A DNA stretch of 64,000 nt, from contig NZ_JWIC01000010.1 of NCBI RefSeq assembly GCF_000814765.1, positions 196,001 to 260,000 of the forward strand, written 5' to 3'. The stretch is from Pseudoalteromonas luteoviolacea. Lineage in GTDB: Bacteria; Pseudomonadota; Gammaproteobacteria; Enterobacterales; Alteromonadaceae. The position numbers were made by a program, and so were the translations under genes. The notes under the pieces are model-generated. The model saw only the letters and a program-made list of their open reading frames with translations, had not been told where the DNA came from and made no database searches. Shown piece by piece: positions 7,523 to 17,000 of this stretch. Each line of letters starts with the position of its first letter. The stretch's first letter is position 1.

Positions 7523-8017
7523 ATGAATAACATATTCAAACTTGGCTTCTGTATCACAGCCCTAAGCTTTAGCAATCATGTCCTCGCTAACTTTGATTTA
7601 GCAGGCAAGGGCATGGTGACTTACCCAACTGGGATTACCAAAAGTTTTGACTTCGGTTTTGGTTGGCAATCGTCTGATAAAAAATTCCGTATCGGCAAAA
7701 AAGCTTACTCTATGTCTCAGTTGCCTGAGTCTTACTCTATTGCATTAACACTTAGTAAAGACGAGTCTCGAGTTTGGATCCAAGAGTTTAACGCAGGGTA
7801 CATCGAATCTTTTGAATGGCAAATTGGCACCAATAAGCTGCAATTAGCCAAAAAAGATTTTAAGGTTCCAGTAAAAGGGAATTACCTGCTTACCCTTAAT
7901 AATGTTGATTACTTTCTAAGTCGCAACAATATCAGTATTGATGTGCATTTCGATGAATCTGGTGTCAAACATGTGCGGCTGGAAGGGGTTACAAGAAGTA
8001 TGGGTACCAAGAAATAG
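7523..8017 (+). CDS. Exported protein of unknown function
   Basis: The 164-residue product has a signal peptide (about 1-22, ...NHVLA-NF) and no cysteines in the mature part. The rest reads as alternating beta strands (SFDFGFGWQS, SYSIALTLSKDESRVW, NYLLTLNNVDYFL), suggesting a small periplasmic beta-sandwich. I recognise no family and no partner gene. No clear Shine-Dalgarno is seen ahead of the ATG (AAGATAAG is the best candidate). A hairpin overlaps its stop codon. Confidence 0.6.
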   Translation: MNNIFKLGFCITALSFSNHVLANFDLAGKGMVTYPTGITKSFDFGFGWQSSDKKFRIGKKAYSMSQLPESYSIALTLSKDESRVWIQEFNAGYIESFEWQIGTNKLQLAKKDFKVPVKGNYLLTLNNVDYFLSRNNISIDVHFDESGVKHVRLEGVTRSMGTKK

Positions 8018-8024
8018 GTACCCA
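8001..8024. terminator. 8-bp hairpin between convergent genes
   Basis: TGGGTACC (8001-8008) pairs with GGTACCCA (8017-8024) over the stop codon of the exported protein gene and just before the tyrR stop. A short TTT follows on the plus strand. It is a probable terminator for one or both genes. Confidence 0.5.
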
Positions 8025-8037
8025 TTTAAACGTATGG

Positions 8038-9594
8038 CTAGACTTTTACGGTTTTTCGGTTGATGCCGTATTCTCTGAGTTTATTTGCGACCGCCGTATG
8101 ACTCAGACCTAAGCGCTTGGCTAACTGCCTAGAGCTGGGATATGCTGGATAGAGCTTTCTCAATAAAGTCGCTTCAAATCGCTTCACAGCTTGCTCTAGT
8201 GTCCCTTCAAAATCTGACTCAAGATACCCCAAATCATGCGTGAAAGTCGGTAACTGCATATTCTCAATGCGCAACTCTTTATCATCCAATAATGACACCG
8301 CTCGATAAATGGCATTTTCAAGCTGACGTACATTACCAGGCCACGGATATTGCTCTAAAAACTCTAAACACTCAGGATGTAACGAAGGTACCGCTTGACC
8401 ATTTTGCTGTGCATATTTCTGAATAAAATGCTCTGCCAACGGTTTGACATCTGCTTTGCGGTCTCTCAACGGCGCAATTTCTAGCGTCAATACGTTAATT
8501 CGGTAGTAAAGATCTTCTCTAAAACCACCTTCTTGCACCATCGCAGGTAAGTCTTTTTGCGTTGCGGCGATAATGCGCACATTGACTTTAACTTCATTCT
8601 CATCACCCACCTTTCTAAAGGTGCCATCTTGTAAAAAGCGCAGCAGCTTAGTTTGCAGCTGTTCAGACATCTCGCCCACTTCGTCAAGAAATACGGTACC
8701 GCCATCTGCTTGCTCTAATACGCCGCGTTTAGAGGGAACTTGCTCATCAAAGCTCGCGTACCCAAATAATTCAGACTCAGCCACATCATCTGGTAGTGAG
8801 GCACACGACAAAGCGATAAAAGGTTTTAAAGAGCGATTTGATGCATAGTGACATGCTCTGGCTAATAACTCTTTACCAGTGCCTGTCTCACCCGTAATTA
8901 AAATTGGGGCTTCTAACTGAGCCATCTTTCGCGCTTCGCGAACAACACGTCGCATTGCGGTACTTTGATTGTGAATAGTCGCGAAACTTTCTTGACCATA
9001 ACGTCTAAACGCACTGACCTGTTGCCCTAAACGGCTTTGCGACTTGATATTAATTACCGCACCTGCCAGCACATCACCTTCTGTTCCTTGAGGCACAGAA
9101 ATCGGTAGGATATCAGCAATATAATCTTCGCCAGCAACTTCCACCCGTGTTGTTTGACCCAACACTTCGCTGCCTTCTAGCCAACGGGTAAAATTAAATC
9201 CTTTGAGCAGTAAATTAATACTACTGCCTATGACTTCGTCAAGGGATAAGTTTAAGTCTCTGCACGCCGCATCATTACAGTGCCGAACACCACCTTTAGC
9301 ATCAATTGAAATCACCCCATCAGGCAACGCACTTAATAACGTATTTAATTCATTGTGCTCTCGCTCAGATGGCAGGAAAGCCGTCGTGCGAACGTCTTCA
9401 ACACCATCAATAAGCCTAATTTCAGGCATGATTTTTTGAAACTGCTCAAATTCAATGGGGGGAAAGCTCACATACATACGGCAATTCACAGAGTCGACTT
9501 CAATCCCCTTTAAATCAACTCTGTAGTTCACCAATATATTGAGTATTTCTTGTGCAATACCTATACGGTCGGCGCAATGAATCTCTAAACGCAT
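8038..9594 (-). CDS. tyrR: TyrR, aromatic amino acid regulator
   Basis: TyrR senses tyrosine, phenylalanine and tryptophan and activates or represses transport, synthesis or degradation genes. I chose the ATG at 9594 (518 residues, close to the 513 of E. coli TyrR) because GAGGAA lies five bases upstream and MRLEIHCADRIGIAQE matches the family N-terminus; the open frame extends 13 codons further. Domains: ACT (1-70), PAS (about 78-185), AAA+ (about 205-425; Walker A GETGTGKE, Walker B GGTVFLDEVGE) and a C-terminal Fis-type helix-turn-helix (SSRQLAKRLGLSHTAVANKL). The GAFTGA loop of sigma54 activators is replaced by GYASFDEQ, as expected for TyrR, which works with sigma70. A TyrR-type box lies upstream of this gene. 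Confidence 0.95.
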   Translation of the reverse strand: MRLEIHCADRIGIAQEILNILVNYRVDLKGIEVDSVNCRMYVSFPPIEFEQFQKIMPEIRLIDGVEDVRTTAFLPSEREHNELNTLLSALPDGVISIDAKGGVRHCNDAACRDLNLSLDEVIGSSINLLLKGFNFTRWLEGSEVLGQTTRVEVAGEDYIADILPISVPQGTEGDVLAGAVINIKSQSRLGQQVSAFRRYGQESFATIHNQSTAMRRVVREARKMAQLEAPILITGETGTGKELLARACHYASNRSLKPFIALSCASLPDDVAESELFGYASFDEQVPSKRGVLEQADGGTVFLDEVGEMSEQLQTKLLRFLQDGTFRKVGDENEVKVNVRIIAATQKDLPAMVQEGGFREDLYYRINVLTLEIAPLRDRKADVKPLAEHFIQKYAQQNGQAVPSLHPECLEFLEQYPWPGNVRQLENAIYRAVSLLDDKELRIENMQLPTFTHDLGYLESDFEGTLEQAVKRFEATLLRKLYPAYPSSRQLAKRLGLSHTAVANKLREYGINRKTVKV

Positions 9595-9663
9595 CTGTTC
9601 CTCAAAACGGTTTTTTACCTCTGGGCGGATCATACTCTAAGAATAGTCTTCAGCCTAGCAAAT

Positions 9664-9681
9664 TGTAAACATTTTTGGACA
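9664..9681. promoter_or_regulatory. TyrR-type box upstream of tyrR
   Basis: TGTAAA-N6-TGGACA matches the TyrR box consensus TGTAAA-N6-TTTACA at 10 of 12 positions, 70 bases upstream of the tyrR start. In E. coli TyrR represses its own gene through such a site. The large operon begins 150 bases further on the other strand, so an effect there is conceivable. Confidence 0.5.
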
Positions 9682-9761
9682 GATATTTTATAAGTCATAA
9701 TTAATGATAATGACCTATAATAAATACATGATATTCATAGCATTTAATTGAAAATAAAAGA

Positions 9762-9791
9762 TTGCAAGCCATTCACCTTGCAATTTATAAT
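9762..9791 (+). promoter_or_regulatory. Promoter with overlapping inverted repeat, large Cap/Pgs-like operon
   Basis: TTGCAA (9762-9767) and a perfect TATAAT (9786-9791) are 18 bases apart, 42 bases before the first gene of the operon. TTGCAAG (9762-9768) and CTTGCAA (9777-9783) form an inverted repeat covering the -35 and spacer, the position of a repressor site. This is the only obvious promoter of the seven-gene unit. Confidence 0.55.
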
Positions 9792-9833
9792 ACTAAATAA
9801 CTAAACAATGTTAAATAAATGGTGGGAGAGCCA

Positions 9834-12041
9834 ATGAAAGCAAAAATAGTAGCCATAGTTCTAACAACCATTTTCATTAGTGCATGTTCTGTTGAAGATC
9901 CATATGAAACAGGCCCTACTGAGTCACAACAAACCGAGCAAGCGGAACAAGATAAGCAGCAAGCAGAATCAGTAGACTGGCAAATAAGCCTTTTTGACAC
10001 CGCGAATAATGGTGTAGAAGATGCATCAATCGTTATCGACGGCAATACCTACCAAAGTGATACAAATGGCGTTATTTCGATACCCACTTTAAAACAAGGT
10101 AACTATAGCATTGCAGTCATTAAAGAAGGGTTTGAACCTTTATTGACCACAATCCAAGTATTAAATAATAACCCTCAACTCCAATTACAATTAACAGCAA
10201 AACCGGCTGATTCACTGACTTTATTTTTTGCTGGTGATACCATGTTTGGCCGACGTTATATGGATCCTAGTTTAACCACCATGGGCAACTCAGTGCCTGA
10301 TGTTGAAGGCGCGCTGATCCGAGCTGCCTCGGCAGCGCAAAACGCCATTGAGCTTACTCGGTATATCAAGCCTTTGGTCGAGCATGCTGATTTTTCATCG
10401 GTTAATCTAGAAACACCCATTTTAAATACCCCAACAAGTGTCCACCCTACAAAAGAGTTTGCTTTCTTCTCATTGCCTGAGACCCTCCAAGGGCTCACCG
10501 AAATTGGCGTCGATTACGTTGCGCTGGGCAATAATCACGTTTATGACTATTTGCAGCCTGGGTTGCAAGACACCATAAAATACGTGTCGGAAGCGGGGTT
10601 GCTTTTCAGCGGGGTCGGCAATAACAATACGGAAGCCTATGCACCGCTCATCACCACAGTCAAAGGCGTGTCAATCGGGCTCGTTTCCGCAACTTCTATC
10701 ACAGGTGATGATAACCCCATCAACTATGTGGCTGAGGCGCAAAAAGGCGGCGCAGCAGATCTCACAGAAAGTCAGCAAGCTATCTCTGCCGTCGAGCAAG
10801 CAATTGCACAAAGTGATTATGCTATAGCCCAATTGCATGGAGGTGATGAATACTCATATGCACCTACTCGATATATTTCAAATCGCTTCAATTTACTGAG
10901 TAACCTGCAACCCGACCTATTAATTGCGCATCACCCACATGTTGCTCAGGGATTTAGTTTACTGAATAACACGCCTGTGTTACTTGGACTTGGCAACTTT
11001 GTATTTGAGCAAAACCGCATCGAAACACTGCTTGGAGTCGCCGTCCTCCTCGAGGTTTCTCCTAAAGCCGCACAAAAAACCACACGTGCCAGAGCATATC
11101 CTATTTACCTAGAAGACTATCAACCTAAATTAGTTACCGGCTTTTTAAGCGACTATTTAATGAGACGACTAGGAGAGTTCTCACAAGAGGGCGTTTCTGT
11201 GATCCCCAAACAAGGATACGCAGATATCGACTTTTATAATACTCAAGTTCCAAACCCCGTGGAAACAGCGCAAATCACACTCAGTGCAGGCCAGCATATT
11301 ATTGATTTAAGAGAGTTTGTACCGAGCAACGCCTTTTTAACTAAGGTATCATCCAGCAGTCCAGTATCCCTAAAGCTAGGTAGAGATTTAATGTTGTTTG
11401 GTGACTTCGAGGATTGGGATAACGATGATACTTTTGGAGAGGTTTCACGCTGGGAAAATGACAGCGACAACATCACACCTTGTTTAACAGGCGCGCGCAA
11501 CGGCAGACAAGCGATGTGCATGGTGCGAACTCAATTCGACAATCGACCATTACGTATGCCTTTTAAACATACGATTAGAACGATGCCAATCACGCCCAGT
11601 GAGTCTACATCAGAAGCCTATCATGAAATGAGCCTATATGGTTACAACAAAGGGATGAATGCGGGTGCACTTGATGTCGAACTCTCAATCACCACATCTG
11701 AAGATAATCTGCTCTTTTCTGAACAGACAATTCGTATTTCAGATCCCGGAGAATATGATTGGCATAAGTTTGAATATAGCTTTTCATTGCCGGATGATAC
11801 AAACACCCTTGGACCAGAACAACTTCCTGCTCGCGCCGTTAAACTAACGTATTTGCACTCCCCCCCTGACAATGGTGAAGCAACACTTATCCTAGACGAT
11901 TTAGCCTTAATATCGTGGCAAAAAGATATTTCATTGTCAGACAATGTTTGGCAAGACAAATCCATTCATGGCTTGGATTTTTTACGGGTAACAACGCAAC
12001 AGGATGTAACTTTATCTTTTGAATTTTCGGCATTTAATTAG
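9834..12041 (+). CDS. CapA/PgsA-like lipoprotein (metallophosphatase fold)
   Basis: CapA/PgsA is the surface component of Bacillus poly-gamma-glutamate synthase. I take the ATG at 9834 (735 residues) because GGGAGAG lies just upstream; an ATG at 9819 has none. A lipobox ISAC gives a lipidated Cys18 followed by Ser, which suggests the outer membrane. An acidic Gln/Glu linker is followed by a small carboxypeptidase-regulatory-like beta domain (about 48-120). The CapA domain runs from about 128 to 400: FFAGDTMFGRR (about 132), SSVNLETPI, ALGNNHVYDY (about 232), LHGGDEY (335), AHHPHVAQGF (366) and GLGNFVFEQ (387), the expected metal and phosphoesterase-like motifs. A C-terminal beta-rich region (about 470-735) resembles a jelly-roll. 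It is first of seven tightly packed genes. In a Gram-negative cell it could face the periplasm or surface. Confidence 0.85.
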   Translation: MKAKIVAIVLTTIFISACSVEDPYETGPTESQQTEQAEQDKQQAESVDWQISLFDTANNGVEDASIVIDGNTYQSDTNGVISIPTLKQGNYSIAVIKEGFEPLLTTIQVLNNNPQLQLQLTAKPADSLTLFFAGDTMFGRRYMDPSLTTMGNSVPDVEGALIRAASAAQNAIELTRYIKPLVEHADFSSVNLETPILNTPTSVHPTKEFAFFSLPETLQGLTEIGVDYVALGNNHVYDYLQPGLQDTIKYVSEAGLLFSGVGNNNTEAYAPLITTVKGVSIGLVSATSITGDDNPINYVAEAQKGGAADLTESQQAISAVEQAIAQSDYAIAQLHGGDEYSYAPTRYISNRFNLLSNLQPDLLIAHHPHVAQGFSLLNNTPVLLGLGNFVFEQNRIETLLGVAVLLEVSPKAAQKTTRARAYPIYLEDYQPKLVTGFLSDYLMRRLGEFSQEGVSVIPKQGYADIDFYNTQVPNPVETAQITLSAGQHIIDLREFVPSNAFLTKVSSSSPVSLKLGRDLMLFGDFEDWDNDDTFGEVSRWENDSDNITPCLTGARNGRQAMCMVRTQFDNRPLRMPFKHTIRTMPITPSESTSEAYHEMSLYGYNKGMNAGALDVELSITTSEDNLLFSEQTIRISDPGEYDWHKFEYSFSLPDDTNTLGPEQLPARAVKLTYLHSPPDNGEATLILDDLALISWQKDISLSDNVWQDKSIHGLDFLRVTTQQDVTLSFEFSAFN

Positions 12042-12050
12042 GTATTTCAC

Positions 12051-14021
12051 GTGTCGATAAAGCAGCAATTTTTTATTATCAAACGACAAAAGACTTTTTG
12101 GTCTACGATGCTGCTGTGCGCACTCATTTTATTGGTCACGCTAAGCGGGACCTTAGACAAACTTAATGCACTTATTTATCTAGAGCTGAGTCAAAACCTT
12201 AATCGACAGAGCACACAAGTGGTCGTGATTGAATCCGACAACCTTGTAGCGGAGCAATCGGAGATAATCTCAAAGTTAAGGACACAACAAGCTAAGGCAA
12301 TTGTCATATTCAGTCATGTTTCGGGCAGTCAGCAGCTTTCCTTTGATAACGTTTACTTTCCTTACGCAGATCCAAGGTATTGCTTACCCAAATTAGAGTC
12401 CTGGCTAGGCTATGAAATTGTCATCAAAGATACACCGCAAACGTGCAAAAATGTTTGGCAAAATATTTTTGACCCCACATATAGCGCACAGGGCCAATTG
12501 CTCGATTTTTCACTCGCCCCCCAAGCATTAACTAAATTTAGCGCCCAACGGTTGCTTTCCGATGATGTATTTTTAGCTCAACTGCAAGACAAAGTGGTAT
12601 TAGTTTCGCAGCGCCAGTTGGCCTTTGCGTTGCCTGTACGCGCACCCAAAATAAACTCTTTTAAAGACCCTATCTACCTCCACGCATATATTGCAGACAA
12701 CTTTGCCGAGCAAACTCTCGTCACCCTGATGCCCATTTCTTATGCCGCAGCATTACAACTATTTATTTTAACTATCTTAATCATCACCTATCAACGCTCA
12801 AGCTTTAATACTGGTTTACTTATTGCTTGTGCAGTCATCCTGCTCTCCGTGTTTTCGACTTACATCAGCGTGCGCTTTTTTGACTACTTTTTACCAACCG
12901 GACAGATTATTTTTACCAACCTTGTTACTTTGCTATGGATTTTCTTTTCTCGAAAATGGGTGGAAGAGATAGAGCTAAATGACATCATAGGTAACGTACA
13001 ACAACGTATGATGGGTCGGTATTTACCACAAGCGTTTAGTGCACAAAGCAGTCCTTGGGATGCAATTATTACACTTGTAAACCAGCAACTTGCGCTCAAT
13101 AGGTCTATTTTTCTCGCACGCACTGAAGGTGACCACCGGCTCCATGAAATTCGAGCTATTAATTGCAGTTTGTCTGATATCCACGAAATGCGAAGAGACT
13201 ACGAGCGTCCACCTTACTCGGATGCAATCAAAGCATTTGGCGCACTGCATATCACACGACCTTTCTTCAATGATCTAAAAGAAGCCGAAGCCCAATATGT
13301 CGTTCCTTTGATGTATGCCGGCGATATTCGAGGGTTTTGGGCTATGACCGTTGAGCCCAACGAGTATTTTGATGAAGAGCGTTTCGTTCAAAATGTCAAT
13401 CGATTTGCCAATCAAATCGGTGAGTTGTTGTTTCATTTTCGAATATTCGAAAATCAGCAAAAAGCCAACACCAGTGCTTTAACAAAAGTACTCACACTTG
13501 CATTACAGAAACCTTTGAGCCAACAAGTAAAATCCTCCATCGGTGATATGGAACAGAAGCTGTCAACGCTTGAACACGTGTTTAATCAAATCCACACTGC
13601 CGCGATCATGTTTAACCTATTTGGTCAGGTGGTACAAACCAATCAAAAAATCGAAGAGATCGCAAAACACAATGAGATGTCGTTGTTTGAAATGACCGCG
13701 TTGGACTTGTTGGAGCGTGTTACTCATTTAGACAGTGAAAAAGCCAAAGGAAAGTTGCGTTATATCACCTTACAGCAAGGCGAACTTTACATGCCTGCCC
13801 AGTTGGGTCAAGCCACTTTTATTTTGAGTATTCGCTCGTTGCGTGCATCTCGCTCCACCAGCAGTATCGGTGAGCCTTTTGAAGTCGGTGGCATACTGTT
13901 TGAATTTATTGATATTTCCTACTTGATTAAGCAATTAGAAGATCCAGCTCTTTTATTAAAACAGCTTGAAATGATGCAACCTGCTGCCCCAGAAGATAGC
14001 GAAATCAAGGTGCAGACTTAA
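12051..14021 (+). CDS. CHASE2-like membrane sensor without output domain
   Basis: The 656-residue protein starts at GTG nine bases after the CapA-like gene. One membrane helix (about 17-35), a periplasmic domain to about 220 and three closely spaced helices (about 225-300) reproduce the CHASE2 layout, with the typical IYLHAYIADN stretch just before the helices. A cytoplasmic part follows: a GAF-like region (about 330-460), a short helical linker, and a PAS-like region (about 530-630). I find no kinase, GGDEF, EAL or cyclase motif, so there is no visible enzymatic output. It may sense periplasmic or polymer status and act by contact with the synthase. The stop codon overlaps the next ATG by one base (TAATG). 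Confidence 0.65.
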   Translation: MSIKQQFFIIKRQKTFWSTMLLCALILLVTLSGTLDKLNALIYLELSQNLNRQSTQVVVIESDNLVAEQSEIISKLRTQQAKAIVIFSHVSGSQQLSFDNVYFPYADPRYCLPKLESWLGYEIVIKDTPQTCKNVWQNIFDPTYSAQGQLLDFSLAPQALTKFSAQRLLSDDVFLAQLQDKVVLVSQRQLAFALPVRAPKINSFKDPIYLHAYIADNFAEQTLVTLMPISYAAALQLFILTILIITYQRSSFNTGLLIACAVILLSVFSTYISVRFFDYFLPTGQIIFTNLVTLLWIFFSRKWVEEIELNDIIGNVQQRMMGRYLPQAFSAQSSPWDAIITLVNQQLALNRSIFLARTEGDHRLHEIRAINCSLSDIHEMRRDYERPPYSDAIKAFGALHITRPFFNDLKEAEAQYVVPLMYAGDIRGFWAMTVEPNEYFDEERFVQNVNRFANQIGELLFHFRIFENQQKANTSALTKVLTLALQKPLSQQVKSSIGDMEQKLSTLEHVFNQIHTAAIMFNLFGQVVQTNQKIEEIAKHNEMSLFEMTALDLLERVTHLDSEKAKGKLRYITLQQGELYMPAQLGQATFILSIRSLRASRSTSSIGEPFEVGGILFEFIDISYLIKQLEDPALLLKQLEMMQPAAPEDSEIKVQT

Positions 14022-17000
14022 TGGAGTGGGTACTGCAACTCTTTCCCACAGGCAGTGGCCTAGGCCAGTCTGTTATCACCACCGTCTGGGTAGGTATTGC
14101 CGTTGTTTGTATGCTGAACCTACGGTTTGGATTTCCGCTCACAGGCTTGGTTGTACCTGGTTATTTAGTCCCCCTATTTATTGTCACGCCCGTATCCGCT
14201 GTCGTGATCATCATAGAGGCAATCGTCGTTTATGGGGTGATGCTATTTAGTGCAAAAACAATGATGGAGCGTTTCGGTTTTAGTGAAATGTTTGGCCGAG
14301 ACCGATTTTTTGCCATCATTCTGATCAGTATTTTAGTCCGGGTTGTGATGGATACCCTGTTTTGGCCACTTGTAGCGATGTACCTAGCACAATGGGACAT
14401 CACGTTTGATTACTCTAGCCAGCTATACAGCTTAGGGTTAGTGATCATCGCCCTAACCGCAAACGTTATGTGGAATGGCGGCTTTAAATACGGAATGCGT
14501 GTCACGCTCATCCAACTCTTTGTGACCTATCTGTTGGTTCGTTTTGTCTTGATGCCATTTACCAATTTCAGCATCGCTAATTTAGCAATCATGTATGAAG
14601 CAGTAGCGGCCTCAATAGTCGCCGCACCAAAAGCCTATATTATCTTAGTGATCACCGCCTTCATTGCTTCTCGTGCCAATATTAAATACGGCTGGGAATT
14701 TAATGGCATTATGCTACCTGCCCTTTTGGCTTTGCAATTGATGCAACCGAGCAAATTACTTACGTCATTTGCTGAAACCGCGGTGATCCTCGTACTGGGT
14801 GGTTCAATATTAACCTTCACACGGCTGCGCCATGCAAATTTTGAAGGCGCAAGATTACTGCTGTTCTTCTTCAATATCGGTTTTTTATACAAGATCGTTT
14901 TGAACTATGTGGTCGTCCATTATTACCCTACCTTGAAAGTCACAGATACATTCGCTTTCGGCTACATGTTATCTACCTTGTTGGCATTAAAAATTTACCA
15001 AAAAAATGCCTTAGGCTTAGTAATACGCGCGACTTTTCAGACATCTATCGTCGGTGGACTCATTGCCATTACCACCGGCTTTTTAATCATGTTTATTCCT
15101 GCAATCTTTGCCACGCAGCCTGCTCAAGTTGGTTCAAATGACAACACTGAGATTGCTCTAAGCCAACAGATCAGCGCGTATAAAAGTTATCTTTATACTC
15201 AACAAACTGAGCCTGTATCAATTAGCCAGTATCAGCAGGCGCAATCTATTCAACACTTCGTTAGTGCGATTCGCGTACTCAATAGAGACCGTAAAGATCC
15301 AGAAAATATTATCTTAGCAAGACGCTTATTAGCTCAGGCACAGTTTTCACTGTCTGAAGACGAACGATACTTATATATCAAGGATACAGATACGAGTACT
15401 GTAAGAGGCTTTTTCGCATTAACCAAACAGTCCGATAAATCTCATATAATCAGTGTCCCTTTTCCTTCCAGTGAACGTGTCGCAAGCGATGCAGCAGGAC
15501 TCTTATTTGAACTACTTGGTAGCAATGCGCTCGTACTTGGTACACAGTTCACCCCGTCTATTGCGACACAGCAAGTGTCACAACAAAGTCCCTATTACAG
15601 TGCATTTTTCTCTGTCTTTGAAGAATTAGAGGTCTTGCAAATACGTTCAGTCAATCAATATACACGTGTTCATCTGCAATTAAGCCCGCACGGTGTGAAT
15701 AGCCAATTCTGGATTTTTAATCAACTACCTACCTCCCTCTCTCAACGACAATTAACGAACTTAATGGGGTTTGAACGAGGTCAATTTGGTATGTTACACG
15801 CCAGTAGCCTTCCAACCCCCGATTTTGGCGGGAGAATGGTTGAGGCGTATATTGATGGTGCCAGTTATTCCAACTTACTTTCAGAAGTGGTGTTGAGCGC
15901 AAATAGTGGAAATGATGTCGCCGCCACATTTACCGACGCTAACCTTGAAGAAATCATCGATAGCTTTGCGCCCTACATCAGTGCAAAAGGCAGCAACCAT
16001 TATCAAGAGCTCACCAATAATGAAGCGGCTCTATGGGAATTTGAAATTCTCGGTCCGCTCTACAAGCTGGTAGCTCAACAAACCGATCGAGCATTTGACC
16101 AAGATGAGCTTAACCGTTTGGCACGAATAAACCACATTGCCAATATGATGGGCTATCAATTGCAAATCATTGATAATGATCAGGCACAGTATATTGTATT
16201 GGCACCTCTAAATAACCAGCAAAGCCTACAGCAGGGACAAGGTCTATACGTCATAAACCTCCATCCAAGTGCGATGCTTAATATTCAAGTTCCGCGACCC
16301 TTATTTGAAAGTAACACGCTGAAATTCTCAGGTCGGCTTTTTGCAAGTACTGAGGCTAAAGCCCTGTTGATCGCAGGGGCACATCCATATGCAAATGAAC
16401 AAGCCAATGTAATGGCTCCTGGCAATGTGAGAAGTCTATTTAACGTGATGCACCAAAGTACATTGCGATATTTCGCTGAACAACCCCTTCTGAGCCTTCA
16501 AGTACGAAGCCACAGTGCTCCTTCGTATATTAGACCCAGTGCCATCGCTTTTCAGTTTACTCACCCAGATACACAGCACACGAATACATTAAACGCGCTG
16601 CAAGAAACGTTAAATGACCTAGGTGTGAATACCCAAATTGTAGGTGGGCAAGTACAGACCCGAGGGCTAGAGATAGGCACTTCGCCACAATCTGGCTATC
16701 GATTATTTAGCCCGATCAGTGAACTGGCAACATTATGGCTTGCCTCTGATTTCAAACAGCATTTTGCAATTTCTGAGCAGGCCCTATTGCAACGGTTACT
16801 TGCGGTATCAGAGCGGCCTGAAGTCAAACATTTAAATACATTGGTATTAAGCCCAAATGATTGGTTATTAGATAACCCCCCCTCTGTACACACCATTTTG
16901 CAGCTTGCTGAACAGTACTCACAAGACCAACATTTACCTCTACTGTCAGAATTTTGTCAAAAGTATCCTGAATGTCGATTGCAAGCAGTGCGAATTGAGC

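Noticed and set aside
8487..8848. Frames inside tyrR on both strands
   Set aside because: They lie entirely within the tyrR coding region and have no recognisable products.
9819..9833. Start of the CapA-like gene at the ATG at 9819
   Set aside because: The ribosome site GGGAGAG lies after it, and the signal peptide with lipobox begins cleanly at 9834.
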